Shown here: piece by piece, positions 1 through 9,779 of the stretch | Layout of the letters: each line of letters opens with the position of its first letter | Position numbering within the stretch: position 1 is the first letter of the stretch | From: Pisaster brevispinus | Taxonomy: Eukaryota; Echinodermata; Asteroidea; Forcipulatida; Asteriidae | Reading direction: 5' to 3' | DNA length: 64,000 nucleotides | Assembly: GCA_023634235.1 (NCBI GenBank) | Contig: JAMKCF010000006.1 | Span: 4,495,421 to 4,559,420 of the forward strand | Translations under genes and position numbers: made by a program | The notes under the pieces: model-generated | What the model saw: only the letters and a program-made list of their open reading frames with translations | The model's database searches: none | What the model was told of the DNA's origin: nothing

Positions 1-56
1 GTTGACGTCCACGCTTGTGATGGTTCCCGTGGGGGCGTTTAACATTCCACCACAGC
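1..56 (-). CDS. CUBN: cubilin exon: CUB24, first part (cut by window edge)
   Basis: It encodes CGGMLNAPTGTITSVDVN and then runs off the window. The split Gly codon matches the phase-1 end of the previous exon. Only C1 is visible. The rest of CUB24 and CUB25-27 are expected at lower coordinates. Confidence 0.9.
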
Positions 57-360
57 CTAGAGATGGTCCTGTTAAAAAAAAAAAATTAACAAATAAATAA
101 ATAAGGTACCGAGGAAGTGCAGTCCACCTCAGTGATCACAATTGTCCTACTCCATCATCTTTTGAGCTACAAAGACGCTAGTATTGAGTCAAACAGACTG
201 TAAGCAAACAGATCCCAATCTATTGGTGCTGCTCAGTGCGGAATACTGCCCTTGCGGACCACAGAATTAACATCTTAAGGTTTCTTAAGAGCTTAATTCC
301 ATTTTTTGTTTAAAGCAGCGTGGTGAAATGAGGCCCTAGGGTACTTGCTATCAAACTTAC

Positions 361-584
361 CAATCACTTCTTGGTATGCTGCCACAAAGCCATCACCAGA
401 CACAGAGAAATCGGACACAAAACGGACCAACATCGAACTCCCAGAGCTGATGATTGCGTTAGTAGGGGGTGTGGTTCCGCATAACCGTTGAGCTAGCATC
501 GGTGAGTTGGAGTCCACTCCGTCGTAAATCTCAATGTAGTCGTAGTCACAAGAAGAATGGGGCTCAATATCCATGCTTGAAAAC
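361..584 (-). CDS. CUBN: cubilin exon: CUB23, second part
   Basis: It encodes FSSMDIEPHSSCDYDYIEIY, DGVDSNSPMLAQRLCGTT and VRFVSDFSVSGDGFVAAYQE, with C3, C4 and E/D/D ligands. Phases are 2 in, 1 out. The next intron (57-360) is 304 bases, with (AAAT)n near 90-102 and nothing else. Confidence 0.95.
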
Positions 585-1274
585 CTGGGAAAACAGCAAC
601 AAAAACTTTGGCATTTAGGGGAAAATAGATATATATATTTTTTTTCAATGAGTACATTTGTCCCCATCTTCTAGTGTTTGAAACACACACCATCCAAAAA
701 ATGTCATCACATCTGTTTTTGTGAGAACAAAAGATTTTACTTTTCGCCGGGACTTTTTTTTTTTTTACTCATATCAATTTTATTTCTATTGCGGTACCCT
801 AAATAAAGCAAAAACGAATTTGGACTTCTGATCCTCAAAAATACTTGTCCATAAGTTAAAGAAGACTGGAGGATTGGTGCTAGATGAACTTGATGATCAG
901 TGACTTACTTACTTTTCAGATTGAAACTAACTAATTATTATTGTTAATAATTACCAATCTTGTAATTTGTCTTAAATATAAGGAGTCTAAACACAGAGAC
1001 AAAAACAATCCGAAGATGACCTAATCACAAAGTGGGCATGGTCTAGGCACGAAGGAACAATGTTCCATACGTCTGTGGTCCAGTGGACTGCCAGAACGTT
1101 CTGCTGGACCGCGACTTTGGGAGATTACACGTTGACATTTTTAGTTATTGTGCCAAAAGAATGCTCCCGCAGTCCCAACGGTCCAGTCCATGGTTGCACA
1201 CTGGAATCCATAACCGATCCAATTGAAACGTTTCCTTCTACTGATCAGACTTTTCAAGACGCTCTCATAGAGAT

Positions 1275-1397
1275 CACAGTGGTCGCAAATCGCAAATCGC
1301 AAATCACAGTGGTCGCAAATCGCAAATCGCAAATCACAGTGGTCGCAAATCGCAAATCGCAAATCGCAAATCACAATGGTCGCAAATCGCTTGCAGC
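1275..1397. repeat. nested tandem repeat (7-mer inside 30-mer)
   Basis: Heptamers CGCAAAT occur in sets of three or four, each set opened by CACAGTGGT. Larger units start at 1275, 1305, 1335 and 1372. The last unit but one carries one extra heptamer. Confidence 0.95.
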
Positions 1398-1529
1398 AAT
1401 TCCCCCCCCCCCGACCCCACCACACCCATAATTCTTGGGGATAAACTAAGTTGCTTGACACCAATGATTGCAAGACGTCTAATCCCTAGATTGTTCAGCT
1501 CTTATATCAAACGGATGGCATGGGCTGCA

Positions 1530-1690
1530 TGTGTTTAAACAAAGCACTCGCCTCTCCTCCCTGTGGCCCTGGTTCGGTTCCTGGCTGGGGCCATGTGAGT
1601 CAAGCTGTGCATTGATTCTCGTCTTTGCCACAAAGGGTTTTCTACGGCCCCTCCGGTTGTCCTCCATCCGTAAAAAATCAAACCCAAATC
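1530..1690 (+). repeat. probable tRNA-derived SINE fragment
   Basis: It has CCTGGTTCGGTTCCTGG (B-box-like), then CATGTGAGTCAAGCTGTGC, TTCTCGTCTTTGCC and GGCCCCTCCGGTTGTCCTCC, the typical body of echinoderm-style SINEs. No second copy is in the window, so this call is weak. Confidence 0.4.
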
Positions 1691-1877
1691 TTTGGCTGTA
1701 TTTCATGGCAATATATGGGTTGATGTGGCCGACTGCCAAAAAGGTGCTCTAGCATGCCTGTGGCTTGACCAAATTGTAACTGCGTCCTTCGCAAGTCTGC
1801 TTCTCAGCTGCGATTAAGGATGATTAACCAAAAAAAAACCCACCTGTTATTTCGAAAAGACATTGCTTAAATCTTAC

Positions 1878-2004
1878 TTGAGTGATACGGATCTGTCATC
1901 ACTGACTGTGATGATCCAACTGCAGTTCTGGCTGTGTCGGTAGGAATCCAGGTGGGTTGGGGTCTGGATCACTCCAGTCGGAGTAGTGAAAGTCCCGCCA
2001 CACC
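1878..2004 (-). CDS. CUBN: cubilin exon: CUB23, first part
   Basis: It encodes CGGTFTTPTGVIQTPTHLDS...QNCSWIITVSDDRSVSL, with C1-C2. Human CUB23 shares ITVSDD(K)VIEL. The intron is early, phase 2 (AA|G). The downstream intron 585-1877 has the repeats listed below. Confidence 0.95.
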
Positions 2005-2051
2005 CTGTGACAAAGGCAAAAAATAACATTAACAAATCAACAAAAAGGCGT

Positions 2052-2456
2052 TACAGGTAGGGTCATGGACTGGTAAATACTCCAACAAAATTAATGACCA
2101 CAAAGACTTACTTGGTAATTAGCACTGCAGCTGGTGATAGTATAAACTATTTTGAGAAAGGACTGCCTTCGAAATTTACATCCCAAAACATTTGAATCTG
2201 AGAAAAGATTCATGCATGTCATGTCTCGGTTTTCCGAGGGTTGGTGTCCGTTCGCAAATGCTGCTGCCAGAGATGTAGTTGGTACTTGCTCTCACCTTGC
2301 TAAACGTGGAAGGATTTGACGTACTTGTGAAAAAACTGTGACAGTTTCTTGCTGTTTTCTCAGCAAGTTTCTTTCATTGTTTCTACCTTTATAGTTTTGC
2401 CCATAAAAATCAGCATTACATCGAGAAAAAAACAACGCAATCTATGACCCTACCTT
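2052..2456. repeat. GGTAGGGTCATA family element
   Basis: It begins GGTAGGGTCATGGACTGG and ends TCTATGACCCTACCTTTA, terminal inverted repeats. The interior has ACTGTGACAGTTTCTTGCTG and TGCTGCCAGAGATG, the reverse of 35533-36012. Confidence 0.8.
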
Positions 2457-2971
2457 TAATATTGGGGTTCACCCAGGATGTCCACTTATAATAATAACAT
2501 AGTATAGTGATAAATCCATTCATAAAAGTTGTGCTTATCAGATCGGGGAGAACATTTATACAGGGGGGGGGGGGGTTGCTCGGTACTGGGTTGCATGCAC
2601 GTCGGCTTGTGCCAACTTCATTCAATTTAGACATGTTAGAACGCACTGCCGAAATAGTGGGAGGTTAACGTTGATTTTGTTTTTTTAATGTGTTTGTACA
2701 GAAATCTCTTTTGATTAGGTCATAATTATTTTAATGATAGAATGTGTGATGATATATTAGAAAAGTGGGGGGTGGGGGGGGGGGAGGGGTACTGTAGTAA
2801 ATTCCAGCACCCCAAACCCAAAGTTGGGGGTGCTGCAACACCTTTTACTTACAAGCCTGCATCTTCTTGGGGTTTACCCAGCCTAATGCTAACAAATGCA
2901 GCATGACCTCAAACAGAAGGTTAGGGGGCAGAAAAGTGAGAATGAAAGAGCTAGGAGGAAAGTCAACCGAC

Positions 2972-3157
2972 CTGGTTCAAAGTCCAACCCAAAGCCGATG
3001 TCGTTGATGCTGGAGTCGGAGTAGAACCTCATGAACACTGGTCCCATGACGAGTATGCTCTCTGGTGTTTGATCACCGCAGAGGCTACTTATCTGAGTAC
3101 CAGTGTCGTCGGTACCCGCCCAGATGCGGAGCCCGTCAAAGTTGCAGCCGCTTGAAA
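2972..3157 (-). CDS. CUBN: cubilin exon: CUB22, second part
   Basis: It encodes SSGCNFDGLRIWAGTDDTGT, SSLCGDQTPESILVMGP and MRFYSDSSINDIGFGLDF, with C3 and C4. I chose the acceptor at the first AG after a long T/C tract (exon end 3157), because it keeps phase 1 and gives V-S-S-G-C. An AG seven bases further would shift the frame. It leaves in phase 1. Confidence 0.92.
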
Positions 3158-3410
3158 CTAAAAAAAAAAAGAAAAAAAAAAAAAGAGAGGGGGGGGGGTT
3201 ATTGCAACATAAACAATCAAAGTATTACATTGATCATGAACTCTATACTTTTGCTTTGTTCAGTGCACAGTTGTGACACCTCACCCAACCCTAAATGTTT
3301 CAAATAGATGGTCAACCTTTTCGAAAATGTGTCCAAAAGATAGTATTGCTGAATACGGGTGTGGTGCCACACTGATAAAATATAGATAGGTTGCAATATG
3401 ACGCATATCG

Positions 3411-3543
3411 GCCATCTTTACGGGCAATTCGGAACGCACGGTCATGCGTTTCGCACGAGAACGGCGTGCAGCGCGCGCACATTTCACAAAACTCATTCCA
3501 TGATTGGTTAGTTAATAATTTGCAAATTACCTGTAAAGATGGC
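3411..3543. repeat. foldback element, copy 1
   Basis: The left end GGCCATCTTTACGGGCAATT is inverted at the right (AAATTACCTGTAAAGATGGC). A second copy with reversed end variants is at 60457-60646. Confidence 0.75.
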
Positions 3544-3894
3544 GTCTACTGGGAACTATCTACTATCTATTTAAATATATCGTCCTCATTAACCTGGTCA
3601 CACAATGAGTGGTAAATCCTCAGAATGACCCCTCCCCCCCAAAAAAAACCCACAAAAAACAACAAACAACAATGTTAAGTCTTCTTCTAATAACATAGAC
3701 CTCTATCATAATGTAGCCATCTTGATTTTCTCCCATTCAAATCAATGTTAACCAATTTAAGTCTGGAGGAGCCAACAATCTGGTTCCTTTTTGTACAATG
3801 AAAAATTAGCATCCATTACTGCTGTTGGATACAGGAAACATGACCGAGACGGCGGCAGCATGATCAAGGTCTACTGGCTGCTTTAGAATCTCAC

Positions 3895-4053
3895 CTTCAA
3901 TGCCGAACGGGTCGCTGAACAGCAGGCCCAGACTCTGCAGAGGGGTCCAGTTGATGAGGTAGTCACACGACAGCTGGTCATCGTAGTTACGGCCGGGGTA
4001 GCCCGGTGACACGATGCGGGCGGTGGTGACGCCGGTGAAGGTTGCTCCACATC
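3895..4053 (-). CDS. CUBN: cubilin exon: CUB22, first part
   Basis: It encodes CGATFTGVTTARIVSPGYPG...LSCDYLINWTPLQ...FSDPFGIE, with C1-C2. Human CUB22 starts CGSNFTGPSGYIISPNYP. It is phase 1 on both sides. The downstream intron (3158-3894) holds a foldback repeat. Confidence 0.94.
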
Positions 4054-4133
4054 CTGAAACCAGCAACACAGAATTATTAATTGGCACCCCCGAACAAAGA
4101 TATTGACTAATAATTGGGAGACCGCCAACATAG

Positions 4134-4230
4134 GGCTGGATAGCTCAGTTGGTAGAGCGCCGGCACGTTAATCCGGAGGTCGTTGGTTCAAGTCCCGCTC
4201 CAGTCAATTTTTCTTTGTTCAAACCCAAAT
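4134..4230 (+). repeat. SINE-1 copy (tRNA-like, GTT loop)
   Basis: Positions 4134-4205 fold like a tRNA: acceptor GGCTGGA/TCCAGTC, D arm GCTC/GAGC, an anticodon stem CCGG/CCGG with GTT in the loop, and a T arm with one mismatch. Position 33 is C, not U, and related copies lie at 10935, 22587 and 36412 with the same AATTTTTC tail. I therefore call it a SINE, not a working tRNA gene. Confidence 0.75.
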
Positions 4231-4398
4231 TATTAGGTAATTATCTCGTAAGGTTTTCAGTATAAACACCATGTACATGAAAAGCAACTCACTGAGAGTT
4301 ATGGTGGTTCAGAAAAGAACCAGTGGTGAAACAGCTCCACTCTTTGATCGGTATGCTCTAATTGGATTTTTCAAGAAGAAAAAAGGCGAGATTACTAG

Positions 4399-4706
4399 AT
4401 TGTATCTCCACCATGCAAAGTTTCAAATCCTACTCATGTACATGGTGTTACATCAAACCTTACTAAATTGTATCTCCACCATGCAAAGTTTCAAATCCTA
4501 CTCATTTACATGGTGTTACTGCAAACCTTACTAGATTGCATCTTCGCCATGCAAAGTTTCAAATCCTACTCATGTACATGGTGTTACTGCAAACCTTACT
4601 AGATTGCATCTTCGCCATGCAAAGTTTCAAATCCTACTCATGTACATGGTGTTACAGCAAACCTAACAAGATTGTATCTCCACCATGCAACGTTTCAAAT
4701 CCTATG
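4399..4706. repeat. 68-base tandem repeat, about 4.5 units
   Basis: Units start at 4399, 4467, 4535, 4603 and 4671, each 68 bases, with the core CCACCATGCAAAGTTTCAAA and CTACTCATGTACATGGTGTT. It sits 36 bases past the donor of the CUB21 second exon. Confidence 0.95.
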
Positions 4707-4742
4707 GCTGGCAGCAGGGTGCCATAATGAATTTATACTGAC

Positions 4743-4899
4743 CTACAGACCAGCTAGCTTGGAACCCAGTGCCTTGGGTGACTGCATCACTGCGGAACAT
4801 GATTCTGATGACATTGAGGGAAGAGACGATGGTAGTTGGGGCAGTGGTTCCCGAGTAAGTACCTAGGAGGGTGTCATTACTACTGCTCCCGTCATTCAC
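4743..4899 (-). CDS. CUBN: cubilin exon: CUB21, second part (lacks C4)
   Basis: It encodes VNDGSSSNDTLLGTYSGTTA and RIMFRSDAVTQGTGFQASWS. The usual YCG is YSG (codon TCG at the C4 place), matching loss of C3 in the previous exon. Phases are 0 in, 1 out. Confidence 0.94.
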
Positions 4900-5049
4900 C
4901 TGGAAGTAAAAACGTATTTCATAAAAATGGTCATCTATTGAAGTCATAGAGTTATAGAAAAGAACTAGAGTCCTTTTCACACTACCTACCTTTGATTCCT
5001 GTAATTGACGACCCATATACAAATTCTTCTACACGGATTAAAGCTGATC

Positions 5050-5270
5050 AGGAGATTCCGTTCACACTACAATATCTAATCCAGAGAAAAAGTTAACCCA
5101 GTTCTACACCGAGATTGGTGGGTTAACCCTAGTCCTTGGGGCAGGGTTAAATTTTACCCTGATTAAGCCAGTTATGGGTTCGTTAATCCAGAGAATTTTT
5201 AGCCCTGAAAAGTGTAGTGCGAACGCTCCACTTAGTCCGGAGAATCTCTGTTACATTTGTCCTGAACATG
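5050..5270. repeat. imperfect foldback element
   Basis: GTTCACACTAC near 5060 and GTAGTGCGAAC near 5220 form imperfect inverted ends. The inner parts (AATCCAGAGAAAAAG against ATCCAGAGAATTTTTAG) are related. It is probably a MITE. Confidence 0.5.
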
Positions 5271-5505
5271 AAGATTCTCCCTTACTCTAATTACACACAC
5301 TTAACTGGGATGGTGCACCATGGGTTCCAATCCCTATAGGTAAGTATTACAAATTTCCCCTTACAAAATGTTGGCTGTGTGAACTGGTGCGTGACCTGTG
5401 TTATACGATGGGTCAGCGCCATTTTCTCAATGGTCAAAAATGCTTCTTATCAAGCCATGCCCCATGGTTTTGAACGCCCTCTCTAGTTCTATTCTAGAAC
5501 TCTAT

Positions 5506-5815
5506 CATTGAAGTTCATTTCATTTTCATTTCATCGATCAATTCTGGTTGTCAAGCCATGGATTATCAGAAAAGCGAACCTAATCACTACACGAGCCAAG
5601 AAACCCCATGGAGAGAAGACAAGGAAGGAAGTTTCAGTTTTAGATGTGGGAGAAAAAAAACCCTTGAGAATTATTCCAGGGAACACCCACGCAATCAGGT
5701 AGGGACTGAAAAATCAATCCACATAACGTCCCCAGCGGGATTCGAACCAGGGCCCTAGAGGCGTGGAAGGCCAGGAAGATACCGCTAGGTCAGCCCGACC
5801 ACCCATAAAGTTCAT
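5506..5815 (-). repeat. SINE family 3 copy, near full length
   Basis: Read on minus: a tRNA-like head with CTGACCTAGCGG, B box GGTTCGAATCCCG, body ATGTGGATTG...CAGTCCCTACCTGATTG...CTGAAACTTCCTTCC, and tail ATTTCAT/ATGAAATG repeats near 5515. Confidence 0.8.
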
Positions 5816-5934
5816 CATCATCAATCCCCGGGGAGTACACAGCCTGTGCTGTCAAGAATGTGAAAGTTCATCTAGAGATCTGTGATCCATAAAGCCCTAT
5901 AAAAATGCTGTTTTTTATTATGATGACGATGATG

Positions 5935-6134
5935 TAATGCAAGAAGCAAAATCAATCTCAAGAACCATCTCTACTCTCACAAAGAACCCATTTACCCTTA
6001 GGGTGAAGAAGAAGTTAAGTGTCTTGCTCAGCTCAAGGGCACAAGTGACGAGCTGGATTCGAACCCACACCCCAATGTTTTTTTTTTTACAACCGGAACT
6101 CGAGTCCGGTGCACCAGACCACTCGGCCACTGAC
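5935..6134 (-). repeat. SINE family 2 copy (tRNA-Leu-like) starting at a splice donor
   Basis: Read on minus from 6134: GTCAGTGGCCGAGTGGTC with a perfect A box (TGGCCGAGTGG, 6119-6129), then CTCGAGTTCCGG, the B box GGTTCGAATCC (6055-6065) and a body to about 5935. The head resembles tRNA-Leu (GTCAGxxTGGCCGAGTGGTC). Pol III boxes are intact. Confidence 0.85.
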
Positions 6135-6304
6135 CTGAATGACGTCGCTAGGCGGAACGTTGAAGGAAGCATCAAAGTCAACCCGGATGTGGTAACCCAT
6201 CTCTGCCATGAGGACCCAGACGCACTCCTCGTTAGCGTTGTACGCCCTGGGGAAGTTGTTTGACCGGAATGTACCCGTGTTCCCGTGGAAGGTACCACCG
6301 CAGC
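6135..6304 (-). CDS. CUBN: cubilin exon: CUB21, first part (lacks C3)
   Basis: It encodes CGGTFHGNTGTFRSNNFPRA...EECVWVLMAEMGY...DASFNVPPSDVIQ, with C1-C2 only. The third Cys and the calcium-ligand Glu are missing, in a loop about five residues short compared with CUB15 (NILSSTNCVNDYVQ). It leaves in phase 0. The donor GT is the first dinucleotide of a SINE. Confidence 0.93.
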
Positions 6305-6504
6305 CTAAATTATGGTCCAGAGAAAAAAAACAACCCAGAATTAAACAAACTCACATCATCGCAATCAATCTTTGTACTTCTTGATTCACCTGCTGTTTTC
6401 ACCAACTTAGAGACCTTCACAGCACTCCCAACATTATTACCCCTGGTCTCTGGGCCATGCAGTTCATTCCTTGACCCCTCTTAGCTCCCTTGGGAGTTTA
6501 CAGC

Positions 6505-6662
6505 TTGTGCTGCCAAGCTAAATCAATCACAAGAACCATCTCTGCCCTCAAAGGTACCCGTTTACCCCATGGTGAACGGAAGCATTTATAGTAAAGTGTC
6601 TTTTGCGCAAGGAAACAAGTGTCCTGACCAGGATTCGAACCCACATCCTGATGACTTAGCTA
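6505..6662 (-). repeat. SINE family 2 related copy
   Basis: GGGTTCGAATCCTGG (B box, minus), GTCAGGACACTTG and the CAAGAACCATCTCTGCCCTC body string match the element at 5935-6134. Confidence 0.65.
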
Positions 6663-6665
6663 CCA

Positions 6666-6858
6666 GGGCCCAATTTCATAGAGCTGCTTAAGCACAAAAA
6701 GTAGCTAAGCACAACAAAATTATGCTTACCAGAATAAGGTTACCAGCCAAACTAGCATACCACAAGTACAATTCATGACTGGTATCCTGCTCATTTCTGC
6801 TTAGCTGAAAAATTGTTAAGCAATATTTTCTTCTTAAGTAGCTCTATGAAATTGGGCC
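6666..6858. repeat. MITE-1 copy, full length
   Basis: The start GGGCCCAATTTCATAGAGC is inverted at the end (GCTCTATGAAATTGGGCC). The body has GCTTACCAGAATAAGGTTAC and GACTGGTATCCTGCTCATTT. About ten related copies occur in the window. There is no ORF, so it is non-autonomous. Confidence 0.92.
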
Positions 6859-6906
6859 TAGAGCTTAAGTCTGATGCACTAAACCTTGCTCAAGATGACA
6901 GCGTAC

Positions 6907-7141
6907 CTCTTGTGTCTGTACTCCACTCCAAACGGAATCCACCTGCCGCCTCGCTACTGTCGGTCATGAAGACCATCAGGACCTCGTTGCTGGAGGTGGT
7001 GATGGATGCCGGCGCGGTACTACCACACCATGGGCTCTCACCGGAGATCTGCGGAGATTCAAAGGTGCCTCCATTGCGGACCGAGAGGTAGTCATACTGG
7101 CACTTGGGATGGAGCTCGATGTCAAAAGATGTAAAGGTCAG
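6907..7141 (-). CDS. CUBN: cubilin exon: CUB20, second part
   Basis: It encodes LTFTSFDIELHPKCQYDYLS, VRNGGTFESPQISGES, WCGSTAP and VFMTDSSEAAGGFRLEWSTD, with C3, C4 and ligands. RNGGxxESP is also in human CUB20. Phases are 0 in, 1 out. Confidence 0.96.
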
Positions 7142-7824
7142 CTGTGGGGAATCAAGAGACAAAGAGTTGGATTCGAACCAGTGACCTCTTGTTTACTAAA
7201 CCAAGTTCACTCAGCCAGCTAAATCTAAAAGCTATGCCGTCACAAAGTATTTTTCAAATGTTTCTTTTCCCGCTGTGCTAACCTTTGCGGAAGTCACTTT
7301 TTCTTGAGTGGGAATAAAATTGAACAGATTATCAAAACAACTTTTAGTTATCACTAAACACAAAATCCAGACTCTAGAAAATCTCCAATACCTCTATTGA
7401 ACCTCCCATAAAAAAAATTAAAAAAAACAAAACCTGCTGATAAAACTCGGGGTCTAATTTCATAAAGTGGTGAGCAAAAATCTTTAAACGGAAAAGTGCT
7501 GCTTTGATGAGCGGTGTTATACCAGCCCAAACATCATGTGCTGAACAGTTTCGCCCCCAGCCTCTTTTTAGTATGGTTAATTTAATTGGGAATAAAACAA
7601 GATAAAGTTCTATTATTTTTGGACAGTTGGAGAAGTTTGCAAAAAAAAAACCCAACAAAAAACCAACAAAAAACCAGTTGTCGGGCAACATTTTCTGGGT
7701 GGCAGCTTTACGAAATACTGCCCTATTCTAACGCCCTGCCCATTGACCAGAGTCAGGGTACACAACACAAATCCGTACACTGGTCTATGATATTTTTTCC
7801 TTTAATAGGTTGGTGCTCACATAC

Positions 7825-7946
7825 CGTGACAGTGGTTCCCGTTGGAGCTTGAATGAGCCAGGCACAGTGGTCGTTATGATCGTAGTTTTGAGGGAAGTTG
7901 GGACTGGTGATCACTCCACTGCTGCCACTAACTACTCCACCACAAC
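7825..7946 (-). CDS. CUBN: cubilin exon: CUB20, first part
   Basis: It encodes CGGVVSGSSGVITSPNFPQN...HCAWLIQAPTGTTVT, with C1-C2. The intron is early (phase 0) after the VT strand. The downstream intron (7142-7824) shows nothing beyond A runs. Confidence 0.95.
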
Positions 7947-8022
7947 CTGATCAGAAAAAGAAAAAAAAACCAAAAAACCAAACCCACATCAGATTTACGA
8001 GTTTCTCCTCAAGTCCATCAGA

Positions 8023-8193
8023 ACCCAATTTCATGACGCCGCTTCGCACAGAAAACCTTTTGCTTAGCAGAAATGGGTTACCAGTCAAAAATACAAGGTA
8101 ATGTATATCGTTTGTAGCCGGTACCCAGCTAATTTCTGCTTAGCAGAAAAACAATTGCTAAGCATCCTTAAGAGCTTTATGAAACGGGGACCT
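8023..8193. repeat. MITE-1 copy, diverged
   Basis: It begins ACCCAATTTCATGACGCC and ends AGAGCTTTATGAAACGGGG. Internal motifs are TTTCTGCTTAGCAG and ACCAGTCA. Confidence 0.7.
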
Positions 8194-8563
8194 GGTAAGC
8201 AAGTTGTTGTGCTTACTAATGTGAGTAAGCAAAAGTGCATTTCACAAACCATCAAGAGGATGTGACGGTGCTGCTGTATACGCCTACACAATGCCCTGTT
8301 AAGTCACTAATCTACCTACAAGAGGTGCTGTCAAGCTAGCAGGCCTTTCACCTTGCTTACAGTAAGCAGTGTTAATGAAATAAAATGTATGCTAGGGCTG
8401 CCCCATAACCATAATGTCCCCAGAAGAGCAAACTAAACAAAGCATTGCTACACCACTGGGTTCTTTTCAGAACTACTACCGTGCATTTAGGGATAGAATT
8501 TAAGTGTATATACAAAACAATTATTTTCTAGATTTTGTTTTAAAGGAAGGTAAAAAGCTTTAA

Positions 8564-8848
8564 GTGTTTCCTGGTAAACTACTCTCTAGTAAATGTGAAT
8601 ATTCTCTGGTAACTGTGAATGCTTTCTGATAACTGTGAAACACTGGTAACTGGAAATACTCTCTGGTAAACGTGAATACACTTTAGTAACTGTGGATACT
8701 TTCTAGTAACTGTAAATACTTTCTGGTAACTATGAGTACCCTCTGGTAACTGTGGGCACTTTCTAGTAACTTTGAATGCTCTCTGGTAACTGTGAATACT
8801 TTCTAGTAACTGTAAAGACTGCTTTGTAACTGTGACTGCTCGGTTGTA
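8564..8848. repeat. 20-21-base minisatellite, about 13 units
   Basis: The unit is close to TCTGGTAACTGTGAATACTT. It ends about 30 bases past the donor of the CUB19 second exon. It is related to the array at 10025-10175. Confidence 0.92.
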
Positions 8849-8881
8849 AGAATTAACTTTCTGGTAGCTTAATCAACTTAC

Positions 8882-9031
8882 TCGATGCAGCATAAGTTAT
8901 CTTGAATCCTGCTCCAATCTGTGAGCTATCCGTGGTGAAACGTACAAAGGCTGATGCCTGTGGCATAACAATGGGTTCAGGGACTGTGGACCCACAGAAC
9001 ACTCCCACAGGGTCTGCTGTGGAGTCAACAC
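8882..9031 (-). CDS. CUBN: cubilin exon: CUB19, second part
   Basis: It encodes GVDSTADPVGVFCGSTVPEP and FVRFTTDSSQIGAGFKITYA, with C4 and the TD ligand. It is phase 1 on both sides. Confidence 0.95.
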
Positions 9032-9167
9032 CTGCAGACAACACAAAGGTCTCAACCAAATCAAAATCAAAACCAACATCAGCAACTTCCAAGAGGAATA
9101 GCATTCACATTAATGCTGGAAAGAGCAAGTCCTTCTTAGTGCGGTGCATTGCGTAAAGATAGTTCAA

Positions 9168-9262
9168 CGAGGCTTCAAACTGGGGAATGAGGAACAGGGC
9201 TTCAAACTGGGGAACAGGGCTTCAAACTGGGTAACGGGGCTTCAAACTGGGGCACGGGGCTT
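9168..9262. repeat. 20-base tandem repeat, about 5 units
   Basis: The unit is GGCTTCAAACTGGGGAACAG. It lies in the CUB19 intron next to MITE-2. Confidence 0.9.
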
Positions 9263-9340
9263 CGGGTTGTTGTATTTATGGGTAAAATATTTATTTTGTG
9301 AATTGTTTTGCAACTGTACTCCTGTTTTCGATCGAAGTAC

Positions 9341-9537
9341 CAGAGCTGCCAACATTTGCATCTTGCAATCAGGGAGATTTTGTACAACAATCAGGGAGAT
9401 ATTTAGAATTACATTCAACACAATTGGGAAATAGTTTTCACAATCAAGGAGTTTTTCAACTTTGTTTATCAGAATATGGAAAGATTGGTTTATTTTCTGG
9501 GAACTTTCTGCAGAATCAGGAAGAGTTGGCAGCTCTG
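9341..9537. repeat. MITE-2 copy, full length
   Basis: The start CAGAGCTGCCAACATTTGC is inverted at the end (GAGTTGGCAGCTCTG). The body has a CAATCAGGGAGATTTTGTAC string. Confidence 0.9.
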
Positions 9538-9566
9538 TGGTATGACGGGCACCAGTGACATCCTAC

Positions 9567-9779
9567 CTGCATAGACCTCCACGGAATCGTAACGGCAGCT
9601 GGTTCCCACCTCAATGTCGAACCCAGCATCAAAGGTCAGGTAGAGGGACGAGTTGGTGAGGGCGCTGTTGGCCAGAAGCCACTGACAGTTCAAGTTGTTG
9701 GTGTAGTTGAGGCTGCCGTAACCGATGCTGGAGAATGTACCCTGACTGCCAGGTGAAATGTCGATCAGCGCACCGCATT
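9567..9779 (-). CDS. CUBN: cubilin exon: CUB19, first part
   Basis: It encodes CGALIDISPGSQGTFSSIGY...NYTNNLNCQWLLANSALTNS...FDIEVGTSCRYDSVEVYAG, with C1-C3. Human CUB19 shares GY...NYSRNLNCEWTLSNPNQGNS. It is phase 1 on both sides. Confidence 0.95.

Noticed and set aside
1275..1397. CRISPR array
   Set aside because: The spacers are not unique, units are short and nested, and the genome is eukaryotic.
3150..3157. Alternative acceptor seven bases downstream for the CUB22 second exon
   Set aside because: It would break the phase-1 junction with the upstream exon. The first AG after the pyrimidine tract keeps the frame and gives VSSGC.
4134..4205. Working tRNA-Asn gene
   Set aside because: C at position 33, mismatches in the anticodon and T stems, and several diverged dispersed copies with the same 3' tail point to a SINE.
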